Assembly: GCF_033807715.1 (NCBI RefSeq)
Contig: NC_084591.1
Span: 30,616,090-30,680,089 of the forward strand
Length of the DNA stretch: 64,000 nt
Reading direction: 5' to 3'
Source: Cololabis saira
Lineage: Eukaryota; Chordata; Actinopteri; Beloniformes; Belonidae
Every line of letters starts with the position of its first letter. The first letter of the stretch is position 1. Made by a program: the position numbers and the translations under genes. The notes under the pieces were generated by a model. It was not told where the DNA came from. It did no database searches and worked only from the letters and a program-made list of their open reading frames with translations. Positions 43,445-55,509 of the stretch are shown here, one piece after another.

Positions 43445-46400
43445 TCACTCAGTTACTCTTCTCTTCTCTTCCTTGATTCCGCTCTGTTAGTGTCTTTTTG
43501 ATTTACGAAAAGACAAGAGGTACATCAGACTTTTCCCTAGTGCTGTGTTTTGCTGTAATTTAATACTGTAACAACAAGTGATGGTCAACATTCATCAGCT
43601 CTCACAAGATCTGCTCTGTCGTCATGTCACAGGTACATTAAGGAAAGTCAGCCCTGCAGGCTGCACTGCTGTACAAAAGAACCTGCAGCATCCACCAACA
43701 CTTTTTGAAGTATTTACAGAGCAATTTGAACGTAATAATGCATGCCAACTTCAGCGTATCTACATTTATACTAACTCTGCAATGTCTGTGACTCAGGAGC
43801 ATATCTCCAGCTTAATAATTGAATAGAGCTCCAGTTATTACAATTTCCACATTTAGGGATAGTAAAAAGAGCCAAAAAATGATACAGTGACCTCTGTTTA
43901 TTCGTTTACATCACATGTTAAATTAAAAGGAATAATCTGCCTGATCTGACACTGACATATCAATAGCAATGTATTTGTGTGGGATGTTTTCTATATGGAA
44001 TCAATATGAAAATCACAGCATGGTTCTCAAGAATGCAAAATATTAAGGATACATAGCATCTTAGGCAGCACCACTCCATTACCATCAAAAACAGGAGATC
44101 CACAGATGTTCCACAGCCAAGATACAATGAATTATTGATCAAATAATCTGGTTCCGCATCTCTGGTCTGGAATTATGAAAGAGGACTAGAGGCCTGTTTC
44201 CTCGCCACCTTTATAAAGATGTTTCAGTTGAAATGGTCTTTCAAAATATTTACATATAAGGCAACTGAAACTTTTTTTCATGGTCTTGCATATCATAACT
44301 AGCTCATACTTTCTTCTGTGTAAGGACTAGACCACACAGCCTTTTGTCATCCAGGTTTCTGTCCTTCCCACCAGTGCAACATTAGTCAGAGTATGAAGAC
44401 AATAAATAACACAAAAAGCCAATTCATCAAAGAGTAGTTCATACTCTTGAAAATGAAGGATGAATTGGTGTAGGAGTGCAGAAATAGCACCAGTTGAGTA
44501 GCTCTTTCTTTCCCACAGATGGATACAAAATGGTGAAATTAAAGAAGGGCAGCCTGAAGTGTCTTGCACTAAATGCCAGCTAAGGAAAATGAGGAACTGA
44601 CTGGCAGAGAAAATGGGATGCTGTGTGTGGGATTGCGGAAGATGAGGGAGGGAGAGATACTGAGGCAGTATGGGGAGACATTTAGGAAAGAAAAAACATG
44701 TGATGATGGGTAAGGGGCAAGTGATGGAAAAGACAGAAAGGGAGGGTGCAGAGAGGGAGTGAATGGTTGAGAGCAATTGTTCTGTTCTTGACACTTCGAC
44801 AGAAAACACCTTGGCAAGCTGTCAGTCTAGGAAACTTGTTTGATTCATTTTCACTCAGCATTTTACTGTGCTTCCCTCTCTTCCCTCACAATGTGCTCTT
44901 ATGCCAGGTTTCCATGTTTTTCTTTTTGAGACACAACTCAGGGCCAAACTGTGAAGTCAAGTGTCCTGAAAAGCAAGTATCAACAAATTAGATGGAATAT
45001 TAAAAAATACGCTCTCATCACAACTCAAAAGGGAATGTTTGAAGCAATTTTACATAAAAGAAAATGTTTAAACAACATTGCTTCAGTGTATCAGAGTTAA
45101 TTATCCATACTGTGTGACTTATAAGTGGTAAATTACCTTTCTGCAATTATATACCTTTATAGTCCGTTAACTTTAAAGTGCAAATGTGTTCTGAAGGAAA
45201 CTTTCTCATAATTCTATATTTGCTTTGTAATTGTGTATTTAAAATCAAGATATATATTCAAAGTCAATACATTTTATGTTCATTATAAGCAGCAATTCAT
45301 GTAGGATTAGTGGTCAAAGTTTTAGATTTATGTGACAGGATGGTTTATTCATTTTTCAAAGAGCTGAAACTGAACATCTTTTAATATGGCAGCCTTACTA
45401 TTTCAGTGTAAGTACATTTTAACAAGCAAATTGGAAAACTGGCTGCTGAGCCTAGCCTATAGATGTTTTATTAAAGTGCTCCACATACTGGCAACCATCT
45501 GCATATTCACTGCCACATAATATACCATATTGATTTGTAAAGCAATGTAAATGTGCCCTGAATAAGATTCTAATAATTCTCTTCTGAGCTCTCACCCATT
45601 CTGACCTCCTCCACGGTCCGAGGACAAGTATTATTTGTTAACTGGTAACTCAAAATCGGCCTTGTGTATGATATGTGAGCAGACAAGATCGGGTGTCTTT
45701 TTTATTATTATTATTATTATTTGCTATTTTTCCTGTGATGGACTTGCAGTCTGTTCTTTTGTGCAACACACAGAATAACAAAGGTTTAGGCATGTGAACG
45801 TTCCTTGAAGAGCGTTGTTTTGTTAACCAACGACTTAAGATAGAAATTTCCGCCCCTATTAGCAGCTTGACAGTTTGGGCCATGCTGATAAAATGGTTGA
45901 TTTTTATTTATTTCGTTTCTCTGAGATTTCAATGAATATCGTTAAATATCGGGCAGTTTTTGATGAGGTCATTTTTATGTGGTAGCATTATCACTTGAGA
46001 AATACCCAAATAATAAGTGGACTGTATTTACGTAGCACGTTTGTGATCTTAACTGATTAATCACAGCGCTTAAATAGTGCTTAAAGCACTGGCCACATTT
46101 AGCTATCCACACCCACAAACATACAGCACTGTCCTACACATAAAGAGCCTTCTTGTGTCAGCTACGGCCCACTCATAACATCAGGATACATCAGTGGAAA
46201 GTGTGGGCTTCAGTGTAAGTTGTGTGCATGGGCTGTTACCCTTCAGGGTAATGCTTGTTGTAAACTCCTAAAACATGACAAAATAATGTTTAGTTCTCCT
46301 TAGTCCTCCGCTTTAGTATCTCAAAACATGTCCATAGATCTTAGGCTCATAGTGTTTATTCAAAAGAGTGTTGTGGACAGAATAGTTATTTTGAATGTCC

Positions 46401-46740
46401 AAACATTTTCAATGTAATTTTGTATTGCTTATTTGTTGACCTTCTTTAAAAAAAATCTGCAACACTCATTCTTGCTTTGAGAAAGAAAGAACGTATTCTG
46501 AATTTGTTAGAAATGTAGGGATTAGATGGAATTTTAGGGTTTCCCAAGAATGTCATTTTTGTTTGATATTAATTCTGACATGTACAACTTGCCTGACAAT
46601 TTTGCATTGTTATATTATTTTGATGGGATCATTGCTTTATAGATAGCCATCCACAAAGTATTTTGTGAAGCAAAAACAGTTTTATTTGACAGTAAAAAAA
46701 GGAAAGAAAAATATTATTTTTTTTAATTTAAAAAAAGATT
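43445..46740. other. no gene recognised
   Basis: AT-rich. Contains a (TTA)n run at 45697-45722. The 160-codon minus-strand frame at 44327-44809 is serine- and phenylalanine-rich with no recognised domain. I see no transposon ends. Confidence 0.5.
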
Positions 46741-46744
46741 GATT

Positions 46745-46845
46745 GTATGTATAATGCACAGGCTCCAGGAGACTCATGTGACCCTGAATAGGAAGATGGA
46801 TGGATGGATGGATGGATGGATGGATGGATGGATGGATGGATGGAT
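46745..46845 (+). mobile_element. DANA/V-SINE-like 3' tail with (GGAT)n
   Basis: GGCTCCAGGAGACTCATGTGACCCTGAATAGGAAGATGGATGGATGG... is the 3' end of the fish SINE followed by about eleven GGAT units. Body and head are absent. Confidence 0.6.
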
Positions 46846-46849
46846 TTAC

Positions 46850-47738
46850 ATGCCTTCCCTCCATAACCTAAGATCCATCTGAATGAATGTATGGAAGGGG
46901 TGGTGTAAAACAATAAATAGAGAAAAATGTTCATTGCCATTAAAAAGGTTCACAGTTTTGTAATAAGACTTGGAACAAAGTCTCTAGTCTCATTTGAGAA
47001 ACAAAAACACACATTACATTTAGCTACAAAATCAATATTTTTTATACTCCAATAATGACGTAAAACTGACTGCTTTCAATCCACTCCCACCTATTCATGA
47101 ATGCATCTCTGTAATCATATTCCACTGAAGATTTTCATCCTCTTCCTCTTCTCTCTTATCTTAAATGTACCGTACCATTTGACATGCAGATGAGAGTATT
47201 AATTACAAGAGCAGGATTGTTGGCTCTTGGTGGTCCTAGTTGTAAACCTGCAGTGACTCAGATGGTGGACAGAATTCCAGTGGTATAAAAAAAAAAGAAA
47301 AAGAGAAAGAGGGGGGGAAAAGGTGAGCATGGACTGTGGGGGTGTGTCTGAGAGACACAGCCCATTGATTTCCATGCAGATGGATGATTTGATCAAAGGC
47401 CTTGCTTTTTCTCATTAATTCTCTCAGCTTCCATGAAGGCCAAGGCCAATCAAATAGCCAGCAATTGTGTTGGTTTTTCAGTGCAATAATGGTGTCTATC
47501 GGGAGCAGGTTTTATATTAATCAGAGAGACAAATGGGTGAGGGCATGAGGGACATTGTCTGGGAAGGGGTGTTTGGCTTTTAGAAAGAGAGAGTGGAAGA
47601 AAAAAAGCTAACAAAAAAAGGAAGGAATAGAGAAAAGAGATAAATAACAAAGAACTGCACAGGTTTTTGACTACAGGTTAATCTTGAAGTTTTTAACTTC
47701 AGGGTTAACCCACCTCATAAAATATTGTTTGCAATGAG
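46850..47738. other. no gene recognised
   Basis: AT-rich sequence with a purine-rich tract at 47284-47325 (A10, then GAAAGAGGGGGGG). Nothing further. Confidence 0.45.
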
Positions 47739-47741
47739 AGA

Positions 47742-47890
<149 letters not shown>

Positions 47891-47891
47891 A

Positions 47892-49695
47892 ATGATGGAC
47901 AGAGACTTCTGAGAATACATTTCATTTTTTTTAAAAGCAAGACAGGACTTAGAAACCATGGAAAGCACATGCAGACAAAATGGGAAATTGCAAGTGGACA
48001 GTATGAGTGCAATGTATCCAACCAAAAACCACAGGAAACATAATAATAATGATAAAATCAGACTGTTAGTTTGTTACTTTTGTGATCCCACCAACCTACC
48101 GTTCTGCATACAACTTCACTGCTTCTAAATATGTCAATCACTTCATCATTCACATGTCTTACCAGAACCAAGACTTTCCACAAAGTGATATCAATTGTAT
48201 TGGGTTCATCAACCCCACCCTGCTCCTGTCTATGTTGCACTTCAGCATTTACCATGAATATGAAAGTGAAAATGTAGATTACATTCCTGATTTCAGAACT
48301 GCTGTCTTCCTTTTGCAATAAGAATAGTAGGTAGATGTAATCAGGGGACCTGTGGCAAAGGGGTCCTTATTTAGTTGGTGAGTGAAGATAGCAATAGGGA
48401 AATGAAAAAACCTGTCTCATTTCCTGTCTGCTAAAGCCCACTATGAGGTATCAAAGCACAAAATGTTCCTCTGGTGATACATATCGCCCAGCCCCAGACT
48501 CCAACTGTAAACCAAGCACAAAATTGCTTTTTCACTTTTTCTGAAGACCGCTGAGAAGGCCTATGCAGACAAGAGCTGTGAGGGGACCCATTTTGCAAGG
48601 AGCCATGCATTTCACAATTTCCTTTTGCAAGGCCGTGCCTAGACGTTTGATTCAGGAGGGTCTCACTGATAACCATGACTCCCAGCCTAATTGGTCCTGA
48701 GAAAATATAGCAGCCTATTATTTGCACCATCCTTTTTTTTTTTACATCCCTTGTAACTAATTCAAGCTTCATAAATATTGTAAATTTAAGATATCCAAAT
48801 GCCAGACAGTTATTAAAAATGAAAGGAGTGGTTGACCTCTAAACACACCATACATTTTCTCCCATTGTTACCCACACTTTGCCTGCATGTGGCATCCTGG
48901 AAAGAAGAAAAACGAGTGAACCTGGAGGAGCCTCAGCACCATGTCAAAGACCCCCCACTCCTTATTCTGCTCTGGCAGAAACAAGTGTTGATTGTACTTA
49001 CCCTGCAGAGAGCCACCAGGGAGAAAAGCCAAAGATTAAGGTTGACAAGTTAGCTCCCTTTTGCAAGTGGAAACATGTTAGACACACAACAGTGACACAT
49101 TACACAAACTCTCCAGAGAAGAGGAAGACAATGTTGAATTGTGGAATTTCGAAGCACATGTGCTCTGTAGAAATGCAGCAGGTTATTGGGTGTTTGGGAG
49201 CTGGGGCACAAATGCGTCACATATTATTTTATCTTCCCTGCTTGACAGTAAAGAATTATTGTGGAAAGCTAAAATAAATCCAACAGAATCGATGTGGAGT
49301 ATTTAAAATGAAGATTGACTTTCATGACATTTATGGCTATTCGGGTGAAAGCTGGCATTGGCTAAAGGGATATGGTACCAAAAAGAGTTACAGCATTGTT
49401 GTGAATTATGGCTAATGGTAACATTACCTTGTAGGAACAATACTGTTAACTGGACCCTACAGTGAAATAAATAAATAAAAACGTATTTTTGGCGTTCATT
49501 TGATCCAATGTGGATTGTAAAGGGTGATGACTTTTGTACATATAAAAGATGTGTTTGGTGAGAGTGGAGGAAGGTTTTTCAGCTGCCTTTCAATAATAGC
49601 AGTGTCTGTAGCTGTAGAGTGTCACTTCCTGTCATCAGGCGTTAATCCAGTCATTTTTGATACTCATTTAATCCTGCTCTGGGCTGAAATGGAAG
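47892..49695. other. no gene recognised
   Basis: No recognisable coding sequence. The 132-codon plus-strand frame at 48879-49277 overlaps another frame and lacks known domains. Confidence 0.5.
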
Positions 49696-49699
49696 CAGA

Positions 49700-49905
49700 A
49701 GCCTGCCGGAAGTGTCAATGGGAGACACCCTGGACAGGTTGCGTTACCACACAGAGCCACAAAGAGGGAAAAAACACTCTGAGTTCTAAAGTCAATTGGA
49801 AATAACCACAGGTTGTGGGAAAACACACTTATGATGAGAGGGTCCAAACTCATTGCAGGAAGGCTCCAGCAGGGATTCAAACTCAGAACTTCTTGGTGTG
49901 AGTGT
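49700..49905 (-). mobile_element. DANA/V-SINE-like copy, decayed, minus strand
   Basis: Read on the minus strand: CTCACACCAAGAAGTTCTGAGTTTGAATCCC (SINE head region), then CCACAACCTGTGGTTATTTCCAATTGAC and AACGCAACCTGTCCAGGGTGTCTCCC (body). The order matches the SINE. Confidence 0.5.
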
Positions 49906-50177
49906 ATGAGTGAGACAGTATGAGACAAGCCAACCCTGTGTTTTCCATAAGCTGTTCAAAATAAAACCTATTGCCAAGCCAAAGAAGATTAGGCTCAGTG
50001 TCATGCGAATTGGTGCAAATAATCATAGGATTGTTAAAGCCAACTTTCAAATGTTTCAGTTGTCACATGGTTTTGAGGTTTCTATGGCTGAGAACGGTAG
50101 TGTATCAAACACTGGCCAAATGGCAGAAGGTTCTGGGTGAAGGAATGTGGTCCGGGCAATGACCAAGAATAATTAAA

Positions 50178-50590
50178 GCTGCAAGCAATTTGCACCAATT
50201 AAGGTCAAGGACTCAAAACTGAGTCCGATGACACCACCCATGACTATTTATGTCAAGCCATTCAAAAGTTATGGCCGAAAATAGGAACTATGAAATATCG
50301 ACCAATCAGAAGAAGGGGCTGGGCTAATTTGCACCAATTAAGGTCAAGTACTCAGTCAAAGTTATGGCAGAGAAAAGTTTTCTAGAGGGCGCTTTTGAGC
50401 CATTAGGCCACGCCCATTAATGCAAACCATGAAATATAAAATTTATCACCAGGCCTGGCTTGCTTGCAAAATTTGGTGACTTTTGGGGAACCATCAAATA
50501 TGGACCAATCAGATGAAGGGGGGGGGGCACACTTTTTGGCGTCTAGCGTCGCCACAGTAACGCTTTTGAAAGAGAAAAGTAATGCAAGTA
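50178..50590 (-). repeat. GGGCCCGAGCAC-type repeat, second copy, inverted
   Basis: The minus strand of 50438-50500 reads CCCCAAAAGTCACCAAATTTTGCAAGCAAGCCAGGCCTGGTGATAAATTTTAT, nearly the same as 43330-43385 on the plus strand. The rest (AAAGCTGCAAGCAATTTGCACC, repeated CACCAATTAAGGTCAAG at 50196 and 50333, GGACCAATCAGA) belongs to the same or a linked unit. A poly-G run occurs at 50519-50528. Confidence 0.6.
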
Positions 50591-50594
50591 TAGT

Positions 50595-52635
50595 TTGAGA
50601 TTATTTCACATTAAGTAGCATATGTGCTAGTAACTAGTTAAAGGCCTGATACAGTCTTATTATCAGTTAGTCAGCAAATAGTATACTTTACTCTGACATT
50701 CCCTGGAAAGACTCAGTGGAGACCTATGAAAGGGAAAAGCTGAGGTACAGAGTTAGGGTCAGAAGCTGAGCAGGGAGGATGGAAAGATAGGATTTCTCCA
50801 ATAGAAGTGGGATGCAGGGGTGTCATAGCTAGATCACCAGTTGCATTATTGCAGAACAGGAAGTGTAAAAGAGTGAAAATGAAATGTCAGATGAGGCAGC
50901 TAGATGTAGTCAGTGGTTTGGATTTGGAGTTAATATCAGTAAGATTTCTTACTTTTTTTCCTGAAAATGGAGGAGTGAAAGGAGGGTGAGATAAGGTCCA
51001 CCAATCATGCACCAATCTCTGTCAGTACAGTAAGGTTTTTTGGCTCTGGAACTACAAATTTTCATAGCTATAGTTATTAAGACATCTCAAGTATTGCTGC
51101 TCACAGATTTATCGCCAAGTTGTGCTGAGGCCTTTCCTGAGCAATGATCCCTCTTTGGTGCACAGGTTTCTTGTGATCATCTCAACTCATGAAGGCTGTC
51201 TGATGAATCCTGCATTGGTGTGGAACATCGGCTTAGCGCATTCTCCGGAATCAAATATAGATGTATAAAGGATGCAATGCAGATGTGAGCAGATATACAT
51301 TGTCCTTGATTTGTAGTCTTTATAACCGTTCATAAACATTATCGTTTCTTTTAATATTAAGAAAACACTACCTCTTTTTTGTCTCCATTTTCATTTTTTC
51401 CCAATGTGCCCTTTATCAGTATACTCCGGAACAAGGTACAAAGAAAGGCGTATGAACAGTCATGCCGATAATAGAGCCAGTTCCATACCAGTGCATAGGT
51501 TGAAAAAATAAATACATAAAATAACAGAAATAGAAATACATTTGTAGCTTTAGTGAAAATGCATATTTCAGCATCAGCATCTGGTGTGAGTAACTAATGT
51601 TGATAATTGCATTAGGAACCAATGCCAAAAGACACCATACACATATCACAATAGGTCAATTTGATCCTTTGGTAATGAAAATGCTTTGCATGAGTTTATG
51701 TGGTAAAGCTATTTGTAAGTGTTTTTAAAATTAGCATCAGGAAAGGCATCCATTTCAATTAGCCTTTCATTGTCTGGATTCGCTTGAGAGTTCTGGTTAA
51801 TGTGAATTAACCAAGTTGTCGCTGGATATATGGCTTTGTTCTTGGTTTAAAGCAAGTCTAAGGAAGCCAGTAATAGTCAGCCAGAAGTTGTCCTGTGAAC
51901 CTAATTCAATTCTGTGATGGGAGCTGTCTACCTTATTACCGCAGTGAATTACCTGCCCTCGCCCTTTTCCTCTAACATTCAATCTAGGTGTATAGTGTAA
52001 GGTGTTATCGCAGACTTTCACAATAGCACAGAAGATACTTACTTGATACTGTGAGGATGTAACAGTGTGAGGTGATTATGTTCTCCAAATAAATGTGAAT
52101 TGCATCCAAATGAATACAGTAATCTTCTTTTCTTTTTGTTTTCTTCTGTTTGGATCTGTCACAATGTTTTAAGTTAATTGAATGCAGAAAACGTATGAAT
52201 TAAACTTCCATAGCAGCTTTTTATATTATATTCAGTGTTAGATTTTGTGTAAATATGTGTGTCTTTCGTTTGTCCTTGATTATGTGGATTTGGGCCCACA
52301 CAGAGAGACAAATAGGCAATTGCACATACCTCTAACTGTTTTATGTCTTTCACCGGGGTCTTTAAAATGGAAACAAATCTGTGGGAAGTGCAAATAAAAC
52401 ACTGCTTTAACTGTACACTTTAACGGTGTCGTTCACATAACATCTAAAAAAAAAAAACTCTCACTACGTATGATTATTGTAGTGAATGGGGTCAACAGTA
52501 ACACACATACTACCCACATATATTTTCCTCCCCTAGTTTGCCTTCAGACAACCCTCGGTGAAATAAAACCTGTACACCTGCTCCCTTCAAAGGCTCATAG
52601 GCTGGTCTCAGCTCATAGGGTTTCAAATGCATTTT
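50595..52635. other. no gene recognised
   Basis: AT-rich, unique-looking sequence. No open frame over about 85 codons and no transposon features. Confidence 0.5.
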
Positions 52636-52639
52636 TTTT

Positions 52640-52760
52640 TAGATTGTATTTAACATATGCTTTTATCTGAAGCAAATTGCAACAAAGAATACAATCAAGC
52701 CACAGTAACCTTGTAATTCACAAAGTAAGTGTTGTATTTTCACTACATGACACAATTTAC
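52640..52760 (+). repeat. decayed CATTTAGCAGAC-type repeat, partial
   Basis: ACATATGCTTTTATCTGAAGCAAATTGCAACAAAGAATACAATCAAGCCACAGT, then CACAAAGTAAGTG, parallels the better copies at 8083 and 53135. Very decayed. Confidence 0.4.
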
Positions 52761-53134
52761 AGGACTCTTAATGACACGTCTGTGATGTGCTTTGTTCACA
52801 AATACAGTAGAGCAGCTCAAGTGAGTCCATTCCACACCTCCCTCCAGCTCAATGTGCTATGTACTGCATTGCTTGACTATGCAAGCTTATTTTAGACAAA
52901 AAATAACACTTGAAACTTGTTGGAGCATATACTCTATGCCCCTGTTTGTAAGAACATACATTCTATGTGAGCACAGGTTGTTGAAACAATACCCTGCAGA
53001 TAGAAAGGCTGAAGTAATATCACAACTTGCCAGCTGTTCAAAACTAAAATGGGGTTACTTATTTCATAAGATTACCTCATTAATATGTTAATGAGTAAAT
53101 GAAATGAACTCTTTTCATGCAACGTAAAATAAAC

Positions 53135-53640
53135 ATTAGATTCAGCAGACACGTTTATGTCTCAACAGAGAAATACAATCAAGCCATAGTTGATCACAAA
53201 GTAAATGCTGTTAAGTCAAGTCAGCATTCAAATAAGAGCATCCTTGACAATATTCAAGTTCAGGTTAGGAAGATGAAGACAGAGCAGGTCACAACAGAAA
53301 GTGTTTTTGGAAAATGAAGGTTTCAAGAGATTATTGAACCTAGAGAGGGATGATTCTGATCTTGTCGCCAAGGGTTACTTGTTCCAACATTGAGGAACCA
53401 CGATAGAAAACAGTCTTGATTGAGATCTCCTTGTGTGAGGACAAGGCGCTGTTGTAGTCATGCGCGCAGTGCTCATGAAGGGGTGTAAGCTTTTATGATC
53501 AAGTTCATATAAAATGCGGATTCATGCAGAGATTGTGGGGTCGTCCAAAGAGAATGAGAGGTAGAGTTTGAGTATAATCGGCATAGCAGTGATAGGAGAA
53601 GCTGATAGAAGAAAATAGCCCATCAAACATCTTTAGAAGA
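53135..53640 (+). repeat. dispersed repeat related to the CATTTAGCAGAC family
   Basis: TTCAGCAGACACGTTTATGTCTCAACAGAGAAATACAATCAAGCCATAGT and CACAAAGTAAATG start it. It then continues with AAGATGAAGACAGAGCAGG and blocks such as GAGGAACCACGATAGAAAACAG and TGATAGGAGAAGCTGATAG, an order I recall from longer fish copies. The near-repeat with 52680-52735 (AATACAATCAAGCCA...CACAAAGTAA) supports two insertions of one family. Confidence 0.45.
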
Positions 53641-54529
53641 AGTAAATGGTCTGACTAAATGGCTTTAAATGCAGTTGCTCCTTTGAGAAGGAAGGTTACC
53701 AACCATAGGAGCTTAATTCCCTGGTATAATTCACATAACCGCATGTTGAAACAAAAAGGGCGTAAAACGGAAAGGAAGTGGTACCCTTGTAAGTCTGTAG
53801 ACACCTATCGGAAAGATAGTCTCATAGTATATAAAAAAGCCATTCGCAAAACAAGACTAGCTTATTATTCATCATTATGATAGAGGATAACAAATGTAAC
53901 CTACGTTTTCTGTTCAGCAATGTAGCAAGTCTGAAAAAGAGTCACAACTCTGTTGAGCTGTGCATTCTTGCAGCATAAAGACTTTATGACCTTCTTTAAC
54001 ATTAAAATCATAAAAATTAGAAAAGTAATCAACCAGGCCCACCCGGTAGCGGCTGTGGGCGTTTCTTCAGCTTTAGCGACTTCCTTAGGCTCTGACTTGA
54101 CTCTAGACTGTATCGATCCTGTAGACCTCCCTGAGCTGACCTCACTTGTCAATAGAGCTAAATCAACCACGTGTTTGTTAGACCCCATCCCGACTCGACT
54201 ACTCAAAAAAGTTCTTTCTCTTATTGGCACAACAATACTGGACCAGATCAACTTATCCCTAAACGTATGATATATACCACAGGTTTTTAAAGTTGCAGTA
54301 ATTAAACCTTTACCCAAAAAACCTTTTCTTGACTCAGACATTTTAGCTAATAATAGACCAATACATACATTTTTATCTAAAATTATGGAAAAGGTAGTTG
54401 CAAGCCAGTTATGTGACTATTTGTATAGAAATGATCTGATTAATGTTTTTCAGTCAGGGTTCAGAATGCATCATAGCACAGAGACAGCGCTGATTCGAGA
54501 CCTTCTTATGGCCTCAGATAAGGGTCTGA

Positions 54530-54672
54530 TACTCCTTCCATTTCAATATTATCGCTTGCACAGTGCTCCTTGGGATGTTTAAAGCTTGGGAAATCTTTTT
54601 GTATCCAAATCCAGCTTTAAACTTCTCCACAACAGTATCTCGGACTTGCCTGGTGTGTTCCTTGTTCTTCAT
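54530..54672 (-). pseudogene. Tc1-like transposase N-terminal fragment
   Basis: From ATG 54672 on the minus strand: MKNKEHTRQVRDTVVEKF, AGFGYKKISQALN and IPRSTVQAIILKWKEYQ. This is the first helix-turn-helix of Tc1 transposases, 47 codons uninterrupted. The catalytic domain has been deleted. Confidence 0.8.
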
Positions 54673-55062
54673 GATGCTCTCTGCGCTTTAAACGGACCTC
54701 TGAGACGATCACAGTGCAGGTGCATTTGTACGGAGACGTGATTACACACAGGTGGATTCCATTTATTATCATTAGTCATTTAGGTCAACACTGGATCATT
54801 CAGAGATCCTCACTGAACTTCTGGACACAGTTTCCTGCACTGAAAGTAAAGGGGCTGAATAATTTTGCACGCCCACTTTTTCAGTTTTTTATTTGTTAAA
54901 AAAGTTTGAAATATCCAATAAATTTCTTTCCACTTCATGATTGTGTCCCACTTGTTGTTGATTCCACAAAAAAATTACAGTTTTATATCTTTATGTTTGA
55001 AGCCTGAAATTTGGCAAAAGGTCATAAAGTTCAAGGGGGCCAAATACTTTCGCAAGGCACTG
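54530..55062 (-). mobile_element. Tc1-like fragment, one end only
   Basis: The right end AAATACTTTCGCAAGGCACTG precedes TA (55063-55064), a known Tc1-type tip. Reading inward on the minus strand are the untranslated region (GTGTCCCACTTGTTGTTGATTC on the plus strand is its complement) and the start of a transposase. The opposite end is missing, and the LINE sequence between motifs is lost at the same junction, suggesting one deletion removed both. Confidence 0.75.
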
Positions 55063-55509
55063 TATAATCCAGAAACTCGTGCATATATTTTCATTGCTAT
55101 TCTGATGATACGCAGCTCTATTTGTCTATGAAGGCAGATGAAACAGAACCGTTTGCTAAACTTCAGGTACTGTATGTCTTAGGGACATCAAGGACTGGAT
55201 GTCCGCACATTTTTCCCTCTAAATTCCGATAAAACAGAGGTTATTATTTTTGGTCCAAAGCATTTTAGGAAGCGATTAGATGGTGTTGCGATGGCTTCGA
55301 GTGCAACTGTGAGAAACTTTGGTGTTATTTTCGTATATTAATTAGGTTTGTAAAACAGCTTTCTTCCATCGCGTAATATTGCAAAGATTAGGAACATCCT
55401 TTTGCAGAGCGAGGCTGAAAAAGTAATTCAGGCGTTTGTATCTTCTAGGCTTGATTACTGTAATGTGTTAGCAATGAAGTTAGCAATGAAGTCAGTATTG
55501 TCAGATGGA

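Larger units (their letters stand above)
53655..55505 (+). pseudogene. Rex1-like LINE reverse transcriptase, interrupted and deleted
   Basis: From about 53655 the text PLRRKVTNHRSLIPWYNS, KWYPCKSVDTYRKDSLIVYK and KAIRKTRLAYYSSLI is the region upstream of RT. Then TTCLLDPIPTRLLKKVLSLI, an asparagine-rich NNRPIHTFLSKIMEKVVASQ and QSGFRMHHSTETALIRDLLMAS are fingers/palm motifs. A Tc1 fragment (54530-55062) follows. Downstream the LINE resumes at HCYSDDTQLYLSMKADE (motif C, YADD changed to YSDD), KDWMSAHFFLSLNSDKTEVI and AKIRNILLQSEAEKVI with FVSSRLDYCNVLAMK. Roughly 90 codons between motifs, including motifs A and B, are missing. Several frame changes. Inactive. Confidence 0.75.

Noticed and set aside
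44327..44809. 160-codon minus-strand frame
   Set aside because: Low complexity (S, F, P) without recognisable motifs; no conserved neighbours.
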